23,699 nt of DNA from Gammaproteobacteria bacterium (lineage in GTDB: Bacteria; Pseudomonadota; Gammaproteobacteria; Steroidobacterales; BM003): assembly GCA_026193125.1 (NCBI GenBank), contig JAPHSC010000419.1, positions 1-23,699 on the forward strand. Reading direction: 5' to 3'. Position numbers and translations under genes: made by a program. The notes beneath the pieces were generated by a model. The model did no database searches. It was not told the DNA's origin and saw only the letters and a program-made list of their open reading frames with translations. Positions 8,801-14,991 of the stretch are shown here, piece after piece (the stretch's first letter is position 1; each line of letters opens with the position of its first letter).

Positions 8801-8822
8801 TCAGACCCTCGAGCGGGTCTGA
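8801..8822. repeat. Perfect inverted repeat upstream of the protease gene
   Basis: TCAGACCC (8801-8808) and GGGTCTGA (8815-8822) are perfect complements around the loop TCGAGC. This lies 29-50 bp before the protease ATG, so it would be a hairpin in the 5' leader or an operator. A related pair, TCTGACC (8834-8840) and GGTCAGA (8871-8877), lies just upstream, so the same core word occurs four times in about 80 bp. Confidence 0.6.
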
Positions 8823-8969
8823 TACCTACCCAATCTGACCAGTTCAGCCCCTTGAGGCAACCCTCGTTTTGGTCAGAAAAAATCTACCCCGGGGATTGCA
8901 GGGCCCACTGTCATTGTGGGCGCAAACTGCGATTTTTCAATAGCTGAGTTCACTTCCGAATCTTGCTCC

Positions 8970-9000
8970 GGTGGATAAATTGTGAGCCAATTGTGGATAA
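8970..9000 (-). promoter_or_regulatory. Two DnaA-box-like sites upstream of nrdJ
   Basis: On the minus strand 8992-9000 reads TTATCCACA, a perfect match to the DnaA box consensus TTATNCACA. A second site at 8970-8978 reads TTATCCACC, one mismatch at the last base. They have the same orientation and are 22 bp apart, about two helical turns. In E. coli, DnaA binds two boxes upstream of nrdAB and links dNTP synthesis to initiation; a similar role here is an inference. The first NrdR box begins 8 bp downstream. Confidence 0.55.
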
Positions 9001-9007
9001 GCGGTGA

Positions 9008-9023
9008 ACACAATATGTTGTAT
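9008..9023. promoter_or_regulatory. NrdR box 1
   Basis: ACACAATATGTTGTAT agrees with the NrdR consensus (acaCwAtATaTwGtgt) in the conserved core and at most outer positions. NrdR is the ATP/dATP-sensing zinc-finger/ATP-cone repressor of RNR genes. The box overlaps the -35 region of a candidate promoter with TAGAAT at 9040-9045 (16-bp spacer from TTGTAT at 9018-9023), so binding could exclude RNA polymerase. Confidence 0.65.
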
Positions 9024-9039
9024 CACCGGTTTCAGGGCT

Positions 9040-9045
9040 AGAATC
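9040..9045 (+). promoter_or_regulatory. Candidate distal nrdJ promoter, -10 element
   Basis: TAGAAT is a 5/6 match to the -10 consensus. The -35 (TTGTAT, 9018-9023, 3/6) is weak and lies inside NrdR box 1. If used, the leader of nrdJ would be about 270 bases long. This is an inference from motif positions only. Confidence 0.3.
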
Positions 9046-9132
9046 AAATAAATTCAAGAGGAAATTGAAGAAAAATCGATAAACCCATGTTTTTATTGAA
9101 CTAAGTCTAGGTAATTATTTTGTAAGTTAGTC

Positions 9133-9161
9133 TTGACATCCGTGCTGTCTGGGAATAATCT
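9133..9161 (+). promoter_or_regulatory. Candidate proximal nrdJ promoter
   Basis: A perfect -35 TTGACA lies at 9133-9138. The -10 is either AATAAT (9154-9159, 5/6 but a 15-bp spacer) or TAATCT (9156-9161, 17-bp spacer, weaker). Initiation would fall near 9166-9169, immediately before NrdR box 2, which therefore occupies the first transcribed bases. The leader to the nrdJ ATG would be about 155 bases. Confidence 0.55.
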
Positions 9162-9171
9162 TTTGGTCCGA

Positions 9172-9187
9172 ACACAACATCTTGTGT
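9172..9187. promoter_or_regulatory. NrdR box 2
   Basis: ACACAACATCTTGTGT is an NrdR-box palindrome, with ACACAA and TTGTGT as exact inverted arms. It sits directly downstream of the TTGACA promoter, a classic repressor position. The two boxes are 164 bp apart start to start, far more than the about 30-bp spacing usually seen for paired NrdR boxes, so they probably serve separate promoters or work by looping. Confidence 0.7.
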
Positions 9188-9279
9188 TTTCAGATTCGAG
9201 GACCGTATAAACAGGCCTCTCAGGGGCAGTGATCTCCCCTGCACTAAAAAAAATGACCGAGCATGAAGGGACTGGGGAC

Positions 9280-9324
9280 ATGAAAAAAACACAGTATGTA
9301 TTTCCGGGGGGCGTCTGGCTGTAA
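9280..9324 (+). CDS. Possible 14-codon leader peptide overlapping the nrdJ start
   Basis: An ATG at 9280, preceded by AAGGGA (9266-9271) at eight bases, opens MKKTQYVFPGGVWL and stops with TAA at 9322-9324. The last A of TAA is the first base of the nrdJ ATG (TAATG). A start at 9253, in the same frame, would give 23 codons. Such overlaps normally couple translation of the second gene to the first. nrdJ has only a G-run at 9306-9311, 12 bases from its ATG, as its own ribosome site. Coupling is plausible but the peptide is not a recognised one. Confidence 0.35.
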   Translation: MKKTQYVFPGGVWL

Positions 9325-11474
9325 TGAAAACCGCTGAAGAATTGGTAACGAGCGAGGTGTCAGACATCTCTTTCCAACCGGCCTCTCTGGACATCTGGGA
9401 CAAGAAATACCGTCTCAAGTCCAAGGACGGAAAAAACGTAGACAAGACGCTGGCCGATACCTATGAGCGGGTTGCCCGTGCTCTGGCGGATGTAGAGACG
9501 CCCGAGAAAAGGGAGGAGTGGTACACGCGTTTTGTCTGGGCATTAAGCCAGGGTGCAATACCGGCTGGACGAATCATATCCAATGCCGGTGCCCAGGAGC
9601 ACAAACCGGCAACCTCGACCATCAATTGCACGGTTTCTGGAACGATCCGCGATTCCATGCATGACATTCTCGAAAAGGTTCACGAGGCGGGTTTGACGCT
9701 CAAGGCGGGTTGTGGCATCGGCTACGAGTTCTCCACCCTGCGCCCGCGGGGCGCCTATGTCTCCGGTGCCGGCGCCTATACATCCGGTCCGCTTTCCTTC
9801 ATGGATATTTACGACAAGATGTGTTTTACGGTGTCCTCTGCCGGCGGCCGTCGTGGCGCCCAGATGGGCACTTTTGATGTCGGGCATCCCGATGCCATCG
9901 ATTTCATACGCGCCAAGCGAGAAGATGGACGCCTGCGCCAGTTTAACCTGTCGCTGCTGGTGACCGACGGATTCATGAAGGCGGTGAAAAACGATACCGA
10001 ATGGCGTCTGGCATTCCCGGTAAGCGCGAGCGAGGCAGAGGAAGACGGTCTGGATCTGGATGATCCGCACAGCGTGATCTGGCGTGAATGGCCTAATCAT
10101 GACAAGTCCTACATCGTGAACGACGATGGACTGGTGGCCTGCAAGGTTTACAAGACAGTTCAGGCACGCAGAATCTGGGATGTCATCATGTCCTCGACTT
10201 ACGATTACGCGGAACCCGGTTTCGTGTTGATCGACAAGGTCAATGAGATGAACAATAACTGGTGGTGCGAAACCATTCGTGCCACCAATCCCTGTGGCGA
10301 GCAGCCCTTGCCGCCTTATGGGTCCTGCCTGTTGGGTTCAGTGAACCTGACTCGCTTTGTGGTCCATCCGTTCACCAAGGATGCCTACTTTGACTGGGAG
10401 GAATACCGCAAGGTAGTCAAGGTATTCACCCGCATGCTGGACAACGTGGTCGAAATCAATGGTCTTCCCCTGGGCCGTCAGCGTGACGAAATTACCAACA
10501 AGCGTAGGCACGGTATGGGATTTCTGGGCCTGGGCTCCACCGTGACCATGATGACCATGAAGTACGGTAGTGCTGAATCGGTGGCTTTTACCGAGCAGGT
10601 TGCCCGTGAAATGGCGCTGGCCGGGTGGGAGGCTGCCCTGGAACTGGCTCGCGAGAAGGGACCGGCCCCCATCATGAACGAAGAGTTCGTGGTCACGGGT
10701 GAAATGTTGCGCAAGCGCCCCGAGATGAAAGCGGATGGCATCAGGGCGGGCGATAAGTTGCCTGGCCGCATACTGCACGCCCGCTACAGTCGCTACATGC
10801 AGCGCGTGGCTGAGCAGGCTCCCGAACTGGTCAGGGAATTGGCCGAGGTCGGTGGGCGTTTTACTCACCACAGTTCGATTGCGCCTACCGGTACGATTTC
10901 CCTGTCGCTGGCGAATAACGCAAGTAATGGAATCGAGCCCAGTTTTGCACACCATTATTTCCGGAACGTGATTCGTGAGGGACGCAAGACCAAGGAGAAG
11001 GTGGATGTTTTCTCCTTCGAAATGTTGGCCTACCGGGAATTGGTGAACTTGCATGCGGCACCGGATTCCGAGGAAGAGAAAAACCGGCTGCCTGAATATT
11101 TCATCACCGCGGATGATGTCAACCCGACCCAGCACGTGGATATCCAGGCCGCGGCGCAGAAGTGGGTGGACTCCTCGATTTCCAAGACCGCGAATGTCCC
11201 CACCTCGTTCCCCTATGAGGACTTCAAGAACATCTACATGTATGCCTATGAGCAGGGACTAAAGGGCTGCACCACCTTCCGCTTCAATCCCGAGGCCTTT
11301 CAGGGGGTCTTGGTCAAGGCGGATGACCTGAAGAACACCACGTATGTATTCACCCTGGAGGATGGCACCGAGCTCAAGCTCAGGGGCGATGAAGAAGTGG
11401 AGTACGACGGCGAAACCCATACTGCTGCCAATTTGTTCGATGCGATCAAAGAGGGCTACTACGGGAAGTTCTAG
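9324..11474 (+). CDS. nrdJ: Adenosylcobalamin-dependent (class II) ribonucleotide reductase, catalytic part
   Basis: Reduces ribonucleotides to deoxyribonucleotides using adenosylcobalamin to make the active-site thiyl radical; no oxygen is needed. In 716 residues the radical motif is NPCGE with Cys324 as thiyl site, Asn322 and Glu326. The redox cysteine pair is Cys102 (TINCTV) and Cys335 (GSCLLGSVNL). GCGIGYEFSTLRPRGA (about 129-144), SAGGRRGAQMGTFDV (172-186) and the late FRFNPEAFQG are typical of the ten-stranded barrel. No N-terminal ATP-cone is evident. The protein ends without the C-terminal TSCPD and cysteine module of single-chain NrdJ; that module is encoded separately at 11746-12441, as in the split NrdJa/NrdJb of P. 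aeruginosa. The ATG overlaps the stop of a mini-ORF. NrdR and DnaA boxes lie upstream. Confidence 0.96.
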   Translation: MKTAEELVTSEVSDISFQPASLDIWDKKYRLKSKDGKNVDKTLADTYERVARALADVETPEKREEWYTRFVWALSQGAIPAGRIISNAGAQEHKPATSTINCTVSGTIRDSMHDILEKVHEAGLTLKAGCGIGYEFSTLRPRGAYVSGAGAYTSGPLSFMDIYDKMCFTVSSAGGRRGAQMGTFDVGHPDAIDFIRAKREDGRLRQFNLSLLVTDGFMKAVKNDTEWRLAFPVSASEAEEDGLDLDDPHSVIWREWPNHDKSYIVNDDGLVACKVYKTVQARRIWDVIMSSTYDYAEPGFVLIDKVNEMNNNWWCETIRATNPCGEQPLPPYGSCLLGSVNLTRFVVHPFTKDAYFDWEEYRKVVKVFTRMLDNVVEINGLPLGRQRDEITNKRRHGMGFLGLGSTVTMMTMKYGSAESVAFTEQVAREMALAGWEAALELAREKGPAPIMNEEFVVTGEMLRKRPEMKADGIRAGDKLPGRILHARYSRYMQRVAEQAPELVRELAEVGGRFTHHSSIAPTGTISLSLANNASNGIEPSFAHHYFRNVIREGRKTKEKVDVFSFEMLAYRELVNLHAAPDSEEEKNRLPEYFITADDVNPTQHVDIQAAAQKWVDSSISKTANVPTSFPYEDFKNIYMYAYEQGLKGCTTFRFNPEAFQGVLVKADDLKNTTYVFTLEDGTELKLRGDEEVEYDGETHTAANLFDAIKEGYYGKF

Positions 11475-11525
11475 AAACGCAGAGATTCTGGAAATTCGGG
11501 GTTGATGAAAGAACAGGGAACGTGC

Positions 11526-11699
11526 ATGTCGTTGTTAGAGAAGAAATGGAAAAGACGTACCACCGGTGCGTCCTATATGGTCGAGGAAACCGCCACCCGC
11601 TGGAGCAGTGCACTGAGCAGACCGCAAGGCAAGGTTTCCCAGGAGAAAGTGGCGAGGCCGAAGAAAATTACCCGCCGCGCCCAGATAATTTCCCGCTAG
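11526..11699 (+). CDS. Small basic protein between nrdJ and nrdJb, unknown
   Basis: I do not recognise it. The frame encodes 57 residues beginning MSLLEKKWKRRTTGASYMVE and ending RRAQIISR, with about 15 Lys/Arg against four Glu, no cysteines and no hydrophobic segment. AGGGAA at 11515-11520 sits five bases before the ATG. An in-frame ATG at 11502 gives eight more residues with no better ribosome site. It lies 51 bp after the nrdJ stop and 46 bp before nrdJb, on the same strand with no terminator around it, so it would be cotranscribed. A second frame (11522-11749) is also open here, which lowers certainty that either is translated. Confidence 0.45.
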   Translation: MSLLEKKWKRRTTGASYMVEETATRWSSALSRPQGKVSQEKVARPKKITRRAQIISR

Positions 11700-11745
11700 G
11701 CAGATACTTGCTTACGGGTCGACAGAACCAGAGAGACGGTAGAAC

Positions 11746-12441
11746 ATGACAATCAAGATCGAACACAAGATCGTTGGCTACAAAGTAGAGAAGCCCGAGG
11801 AGCCGAAATCCAAAGTCGAGAGCAAGGAGGCTTCCAGCGAAGGTAATGTCATTCGGATGCACGAGAAGCTCGAGCGTCCGGAAGTGCTTATCGGCTCGAC
11901 CTACAAGGTCAAGCCGCCAGTTGCCGACCATGCAATGTACGTAACCATCAATGACATTTTGCTGAATGAAGGAACACCGTACGAGAATCGTCGTCCGTTT
12001 GAAATATTTATCAATTCCAAAAATCTTGACCACTATCAGTGGATCGTGGCACTGACCCGGATTATTTCGGCGGTGTTTCGCAAAGGTGGCGACTCGACTT
12101 TTCTGGTCGAGGAACTGAAGGCGGTGTTTGACCCGCGCGGTGGCTATTGGCAGCCGGGTGGCAAGTTCATGCCGTCGATTATTGCCGAGCTGGGTCATAT
12201 TATTGAAAAGCACATGATCTTTATCGGTTTGATAAAAAACCAGCCGCTGGATGAGCATCAACTCAAGCTGGTGACTGAGAAACGGGCCGAATATGAGGCC
12301 TCCAGACAACAGCAGGACGCCTTCGCCGATAGCGAATACCCGGAGGGTGCCCAATTGTGTGGCAAGTGCTCCACCGCGGCCGTGATCATGCTGGATGGCT
12401 GCATGACCTGCCTTAGCTGTGGCGACAGCAAGTGCGGCTAG
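11746..12441 (+). CDS. nrdJb: NrdJb-like TSCPD-domain protein, C-terminal subunit of split class II RNR
   Basis: 231 residues. The N-terminal part (about 1-45) is charged and probably flexible. The middle (about 60-190) is the TSCPD-type domain, with EIFINSKNLDHYQWIVALTRIISAVFRKGGD. The C-terminus is cysteine-rich, CGKC...GCMTCLSCGDSKCG, giving seven Cys in the last 30 residues. In single-chain NrdJ this end carries the zinc-binding and mobile redox cysteines that re-reduce the active-site disulfide via thioredoxin or glutaredoxin. In P. aeruginosa the same piece is a separate protein needed for full activity. By position and content this is the partner of the nrdJ product 271 bp upstream. 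A strong terminator follows at 12478. Confidence 0.88.
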   Translation: MTIKIEHKIVGYKVEKPEEPKSKVESKEASSEGNVIRMHEKLERPEVLIGSTYKVKPPVADHAMYVTINDILLNEGTPYENRRPFEIFINSKNLDHYQWIVALTRIISAVFRKGGDSTFLVEELKAVFDPRGGYWQPGGKFMPSIIAELGHIIEKHMIFIGLIKNQPLDEHQLKLVTEKRAEYEASRQQQDAFADSEYPEGAQLCGKCSTAAVIMLDGCMTCLSCGDSKCG

Positions 12442-12477
12442 TGCCTGCCTCCTGGCAATAAATCGAAGTGGTAGATG

Positions 12478-12508
12478 TAGCGCGGCCTCCCGGCCGCGCT
12501 ATTTTTTT
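12478..12508 (+). terminator. Strong rho-independent terminator of the nrdJ operon
   Basis: TAGCGCGGCC (12478-12487) and GGCCGCGCTA (12492-12501) pair perfectly over 10 bp around the tetraloop TCCC and are followed by seven T residues (12502-12508). It lies 37 bp after the nrdJb stop codon. Confidence 0.95.
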
Positions 12509-12541
12509 GTCAGGCAGCCAGGGTGAGTTCGCAAGGGACCG

Positions 12542-12580
12542 CGATAAACCGGCTTGACCGGTCGGGCACCGAATTTATCG
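12542..12580. repeat. Inverted repeat downstream of the SDR gene
   Basis: CGATAAA (12542-12548) and TTTATCG (12574-12580) are perfect 7-bp arms. A second small dyad (ACCGG/CCGGT, 12548-12562) lies inside. It sits between the nrdJ terminator and the stop of the convergent SDR gene. It lacks a T run in either direction, so a terminator role is uncertain. Confidence 0.4.
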
Positions 12581-12623
12581 GTCACCCATCTCCCCGGTGA
12601 ATCCTTCGGTACCTCGGCGCCAA

Positions 12624-13295
12624 TCACCAGGGCAGCACGTCACCGTTGGCATGGTGGAAACTGCCACTGGCTTCCGGACCCAGTGTATCCATCCTGGCAA
12701 TCAAGCCTCGCGCCGATTCATCCGCCTCTACCAGGCCGCTGTGCCCGGTCATGTCCGTGCGTACGTAGCCGGGATGAAGAATTAATACGGTGATCCCGTC
12801 TTTTTCCAGGTCCCTGGCCAGTGACACCCCTGCCGCGTTGGCAGCGGCCTTGGACATGCGGTAGCCGTAGCTGCCACCGGAGGTATTGTCGGCAATTGAA
12901 CCCATGCGGCTGGTAAGGATGGCGAGACAGGAACCACGAACCATGTGGGCTCGCAGTGCCTGGGCCAGCAGCACGGGGCCAAGGGCGTTGATCTTGAACT
13001 GATCCAGTATTTGCTCTATGGCCGGCCCGTCGATTTTTCCCAGAACCTGGTTGCTGAGAATACCGGCGTTGCTGATAACCCTATGCAGCTTTTGCGTACC
13101 CAGGTCGATTGCCAGCTTTGCCAGGTCTTCGGGCCGGGCGAGATCGCACCCGGACAAGACCCGGCAGCCAAGTTTCTCCAGCTCAGGAGAGCTTTTACGC
13201 ACCACGGCAATGACCCTGTCTCCGCGAGCAGATAGCTGTCGGCATAGTTCCAGTCCAATGCCCCGATTGGCGCCGGTTATCAGTACGTTTTTCAT
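12624..13295 (-). CDS. Short-chain dehydrogenase/reductase (classical SDR, C-factor-like)
   Basis: A 223-residue NAD(P)-dependent oxidoreductase. The Rossmann motif TGANRGIG is at 7-14 and NAG at 77-79. The catalytic set is Ser129 (LTSRMGS), Tyr145 and Lys149 (GYRMSKAAANA), followed by HPGYVRTDMTG. The pattern resembles the CsgA/C-factor-like and sniffer-type SDRs, whose substrates are mostly unknown. I chose the start at 13295 because MKNVLITGANRGIG aligns with family N-termini and AGGAAA lies about eight bases upstream; a frame reaching to 13367 would add 24 unrelated residues. It is convergent with the RNR operon and divergent from the lipoprotein gene at 13370. Confidence 0.9.
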   Translation of the reverse strand: MKNVLITGANRGIGLELCRQLSARGDRVIAVVRKSSPELEKLGCRVLSGCDLARPEDLAKLAIDLGTQKLHRVISNAGILSNQVLGKIDGPAIEQILDQFKINALGPVLLAQALRAHMVRGSCLAILTSRMGSIADNTSGGSYGYRMSKAAANAAGVSLARDLEKDGITVLILHPGYVRTDMTGHSGLVEADESARGLIARMDTLGPEASGSFHHANGDVLPW

Positions 13296-13369
13296 GTTCT
13301 GGTTTCCTGTCTTGGTGCTCACACCGTTATAGTAGCCGAAAGCGGCATGTTGCCCCCGGAGACACAACC
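13296..13369. promoter_or_regulatory. Short divergent promoter region between SDR and lipoprotein genes
   Basis: This 74-bp gap must hold the promoters of both divergent genes. TTATAGTA around 13327-13334 can be read as a -10-like hexamer on either strand (TATAGT on plus, TATAAC/ACTATA on minus). No convincing -35 is seen for either, so the exact start sites are unknown. GGAG at 13358-13361 is the ribosome site for the lipoprotein gene. Confidence 0.25.
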
Positions 13370-13750
13370 ATGATCCACATTCGTCTGGCAGTTGCTATGT
13401 GTCTTTGCGCCACCCTGCTGGCCTGCTCCACGCAACAAGCCTACGAGGGATCAGCAAGACCGGCGACCGAGGTTGCGCTGATAAAGGGTGACCCGAAGTT
13501 CCGCCTGGCACCCGTGGCGACCTTTATACGCAGCGTGGACGGTGTGGCCATGGGCGACACCCAGGCCTCGGTCGAGGTTCTACCCGGTGAACATGAACTG
13601 GTTGTTGATTGTGTTGTCTCATCAAGTGGGGACCGCCACCGTGTTCATCTGCAAGCGGTGGTCGAGGCTGGTGAGAGTTACAGGCTGGAACCGCAGATGG
13701 GTTCGGCGAACCAGGCTTGCGTGGGTGTGGTTATGGTCAGTGACCATTAG
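13370..13750 (+). CDS. Small lipoprotein of unknown function
   Basis: 126 residues with a lipoprotein signal peptide: a hydrophobic core (residues 5-16) and the lipobox LLAC with Cys19. Ser at +2 of the mature protein predicts outer-membrane sorting by the usual Lol rule. The rest is a compact, probably beta-rich domain containing VSVEVLPGEHELVVDC-like and AVVEAGESYRLEPQMG stretches. The GEH.L.V and AGxxYxLxP pattern recalls small carboxypeptidase-like or PEGA-type beta domains, but I cannot assign a family. Its stop is 14 bp before the yccF start with a shared tight layout, so it is probably the first gene of a three-gene operon with yccF and cysZ. Confidence 0.75.
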   Translation: MIHIRLAVAMCLCATLLACSTQQAYEGSARPATEVALIKGDPKFRLAPVATFIRSVDGVAMGDTQASVEVLPGEHELVVDCVVSSSGDRHRVHLQAVVEAGESYRLEPQMGSANQACVGVVMVSDH

Positions 13751-13764
13751 CAGGAGAAGTGGGT

Positions 13765-14175
13765 ATGGGACCTTGGGCGCTACTGGGAAACGTAATCTGG
13801 CTGGTTTGGGGTAGCGGCGTGGCCTGCTTCCTGTTCTGGGGTCTGGCCGGACTACTGTTGTGCGTCAGCGTAGTGGGGATTCCCTTTGGCATTGCGGCAT
13901 TTCGCATCGCTATATTCTCCCTGCTGCCCTTTGGCAACCAACTGGTCGAGGCGGAACACTTGGGCCAGGAGCGCATCACGGGCACCGGCTTTGCCAACCT
14001 GCTGTGGTTTCTGCTGGCGGGGATTTGGCTGGCGATATTGCACGTGCTCTGGGGTGTCTTTCACTGCATCACGATTATAGGTATTCCCTTTGGCCTGGCC
14101 CATTTCAAGCTGGCCAGGGTTTCCTTGGCTCCACTGGGTAAGCGCTCGGTGCTGGCTGGCGGGGATGGTCGGTGA
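13765..14175 (+). CDS. yccF: YccF-family inner-membrane protein
   Basis: 136 residues consisting of two copies of the YccF domain. Each has a hydrophobic helix followed by the GIPFG signature (VVGIPFGIAAFRIAIFSLLPFG and IIGIPFGLAHFKLARVSLAPLG). About four membrane segments are visible. The function is not established in any organism. The ATG at 13765 is preferred over the GTG at 13759 because GGAG (13753-13756) lies eight bases from it and only two from the GTG. The gene ends in GTGA, where its TGA overlaps the GTG start of cysZ, so the two are translationally coupled. Confidence 0.9.
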   Translation: MGPWALLGNVIWLVWGSGVACFLFWGLAGLLLCVSVVGIPFGIAAFRIAIFSLLPFGNQLVEAEHLGQERITGTGFANLLWFLLAGIWLAILHVLWGVFHCITIIGIPFGLAHFKLARVSLAPLGKRSVLAGGDGR

Positions 14176-14906
14176 TACAGGATTTTTCGCGCGGGTTTTT
14201 CTACGCCCTGGGCGGGCTGCGGGAGGTTGGCAACCCGGTGCTTCGACGTTTCGTGGTTATACCGCTACTGATCAATGTGCTGCTGTTCGCCGTGGTCATC
14301 TGGGGTGCGGCGGAACTGTTTTCGACCTGGCTGGATAGCATATTTTCCTGGTTGCCGGATTGGTTGGGCTTTCTGAACTGGCTGCTCTGGCCCATGTTTA
14401 TCGTTACCGTGCTGTTGATGGTGTTCTACCTGTTTACGGTGGTGGCCAATCTGCTGGGCTCTCCCTTCAACGGTCTGCTGTCAGAGAAAGCGGAGTTGCA
14501 CCTGTATCCGGGCACCGTCTTGCCCTATAGCGGTCCGCTATGGAAAGAGGTGGTGCGTGCTCCCTGGATTGAGATACGAAAATTGATGTACGTATTGGTC
14601 TGGGTGATCCCCTTGTTGCTGCTGTTCCTGATTCCTGGAATCAATGCTCTTGCGCCACTGTTGTGGTGGGCCTTCGGGGCCTGGGTACTGGCGCTCGAGT
14701 ACCTGGACTATCCAATGTCCAATCATGCCGTACGCCTGGGCAGGCAGCGTACGCTGCTGGCCGAGCACAGACCACTGGCGCTTGGGTTCGGTACAGCCAT
14801 CTTGTTGCTGACCCTGGTTCCTGTGGTCAATTTTGTGGTTATGCCGGCGGCTGTCATTGGCGCCACGCGATTATGGGCGGAACGTCTGCGTCCCCCGCAA
14901 CTCTAG
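14172..14906 (+). CDS. cysZ: CysZ-family sulfate/anion permease
   Basis: 244 residues, close to the E. coli CysZ length (253). It begins with the family opening FSRGFFYALGGLREVGNPVLRRFVVIPLLIN and has four to six hydrophobic segments. The conserved GSPFNGLLSEKAE stretch lies at about 96-108 and the L-x-E-Y-LDYPMSNHAV stretch near 175-190. CysZ takes up sulfate for assimilation in E. coli. No cys gene is near here, so the substrate assignment rests on homology. The start is GTG, sharing GTGA with the end of yccF; GGGG at 14161-14164 is a possible ribosome site. Confidence 0.9.
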   Translation: MIQDFSRGFFYALGGLREVGNPVLRRFVVIPLLINVLLFAVVIWGAAELFSTWLDSIFSWLPDWLGFLNWLLWPMFIVTVLLMVFYLFTVVANLLGSPFNGLLSEKAELHLYPGTVLPYSGPLWKEVVRAPWIEIRKLMYVLVWVIPLLLLFLIPGINALAPLLWWAFGAWVLALEYLDYPMSNHAVRLGRQRTLLAEHRPLALGFGTAILLLTLVPVVNFVVMPAAVIGATRLWAERLRPPQL

Positions 14907-14933
14907 TCAGGGCACTTTCACCCGGCTATCCGT

Positions 14934-14939
14934 TACAAT
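14934..14939 (+). promoter_or_regulatory. Possible -10 element before the M49-like lipoprotein gene
   Basis: TACAAT (5/6 to the -10 consensus) lies 52 bp before the ATG at 14992, in the gap after cysZ. The -35 is not convincing. A small GC hairpin (CCCCG 14954-14958 / CGGGG 14964-14968) follows and would be in the leader. Confidence 0.3.
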
Positions 14940-14991
14940 TGGGAACATGTTCGCCCCGCTTCCCGGGGTGTCACGACTTGGGGAGATATGC

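Larger units (their letters stand above)
8773..9323. other. 551-bp intergenic control region between the protease and nrdJ
   Basis: The left part (8773-8950) is the upstream region of the minus-strand protease. It holds dyads at 8801-8822, 8834-8877 and 8903-8921. The middle (8960-9050) has two DnaA-box-like sites, an NrdR box and a -10-like TAGAAT. The right part has an A+T-rich stretch (about 9035-9120), a second promoter with TTGACA, a second NrdR box, a small hairpin (9221-9241) and a mini-ORF that touches the nrdJ start. No cobalamin-riboswitch B12 box is recognisable. Confidence 0.7.

Noticed and set aside
8979..8997. lac-operator-like AATTGTGAGC...AATTGTG stretch
   Set aside because: The resemblance is short, not palindromic over the needed length, and is explained by two DnaA-box-like repeats and chance; no LacI-family gene is near.
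9188..9323. Cobalamin riboswitch in the nrdJ leader
   Set aside because: A B12-dependent enzyme made this worth looking for, but no B12 box or multi-stem layout is recognisable; there is only one small hairpin (9221-9241) and the leader is short.
11522..11749. Alternative 75-codon frame between nrdJ and nrdJb
   Set aside because: It overlaps the 57-codon frame in another frame, runs into the nrdJb start and has no better ribosome site. I kept the basic frame as the more likely one, with low confidence.
14833..14991. Longer N-terminus for the M49-like protein
   Set aside because: It would overlap cysZ by 74 bp and place the lipoprotein signal inside the protein; a strong ribosome site and lipobox support the start at 14992.
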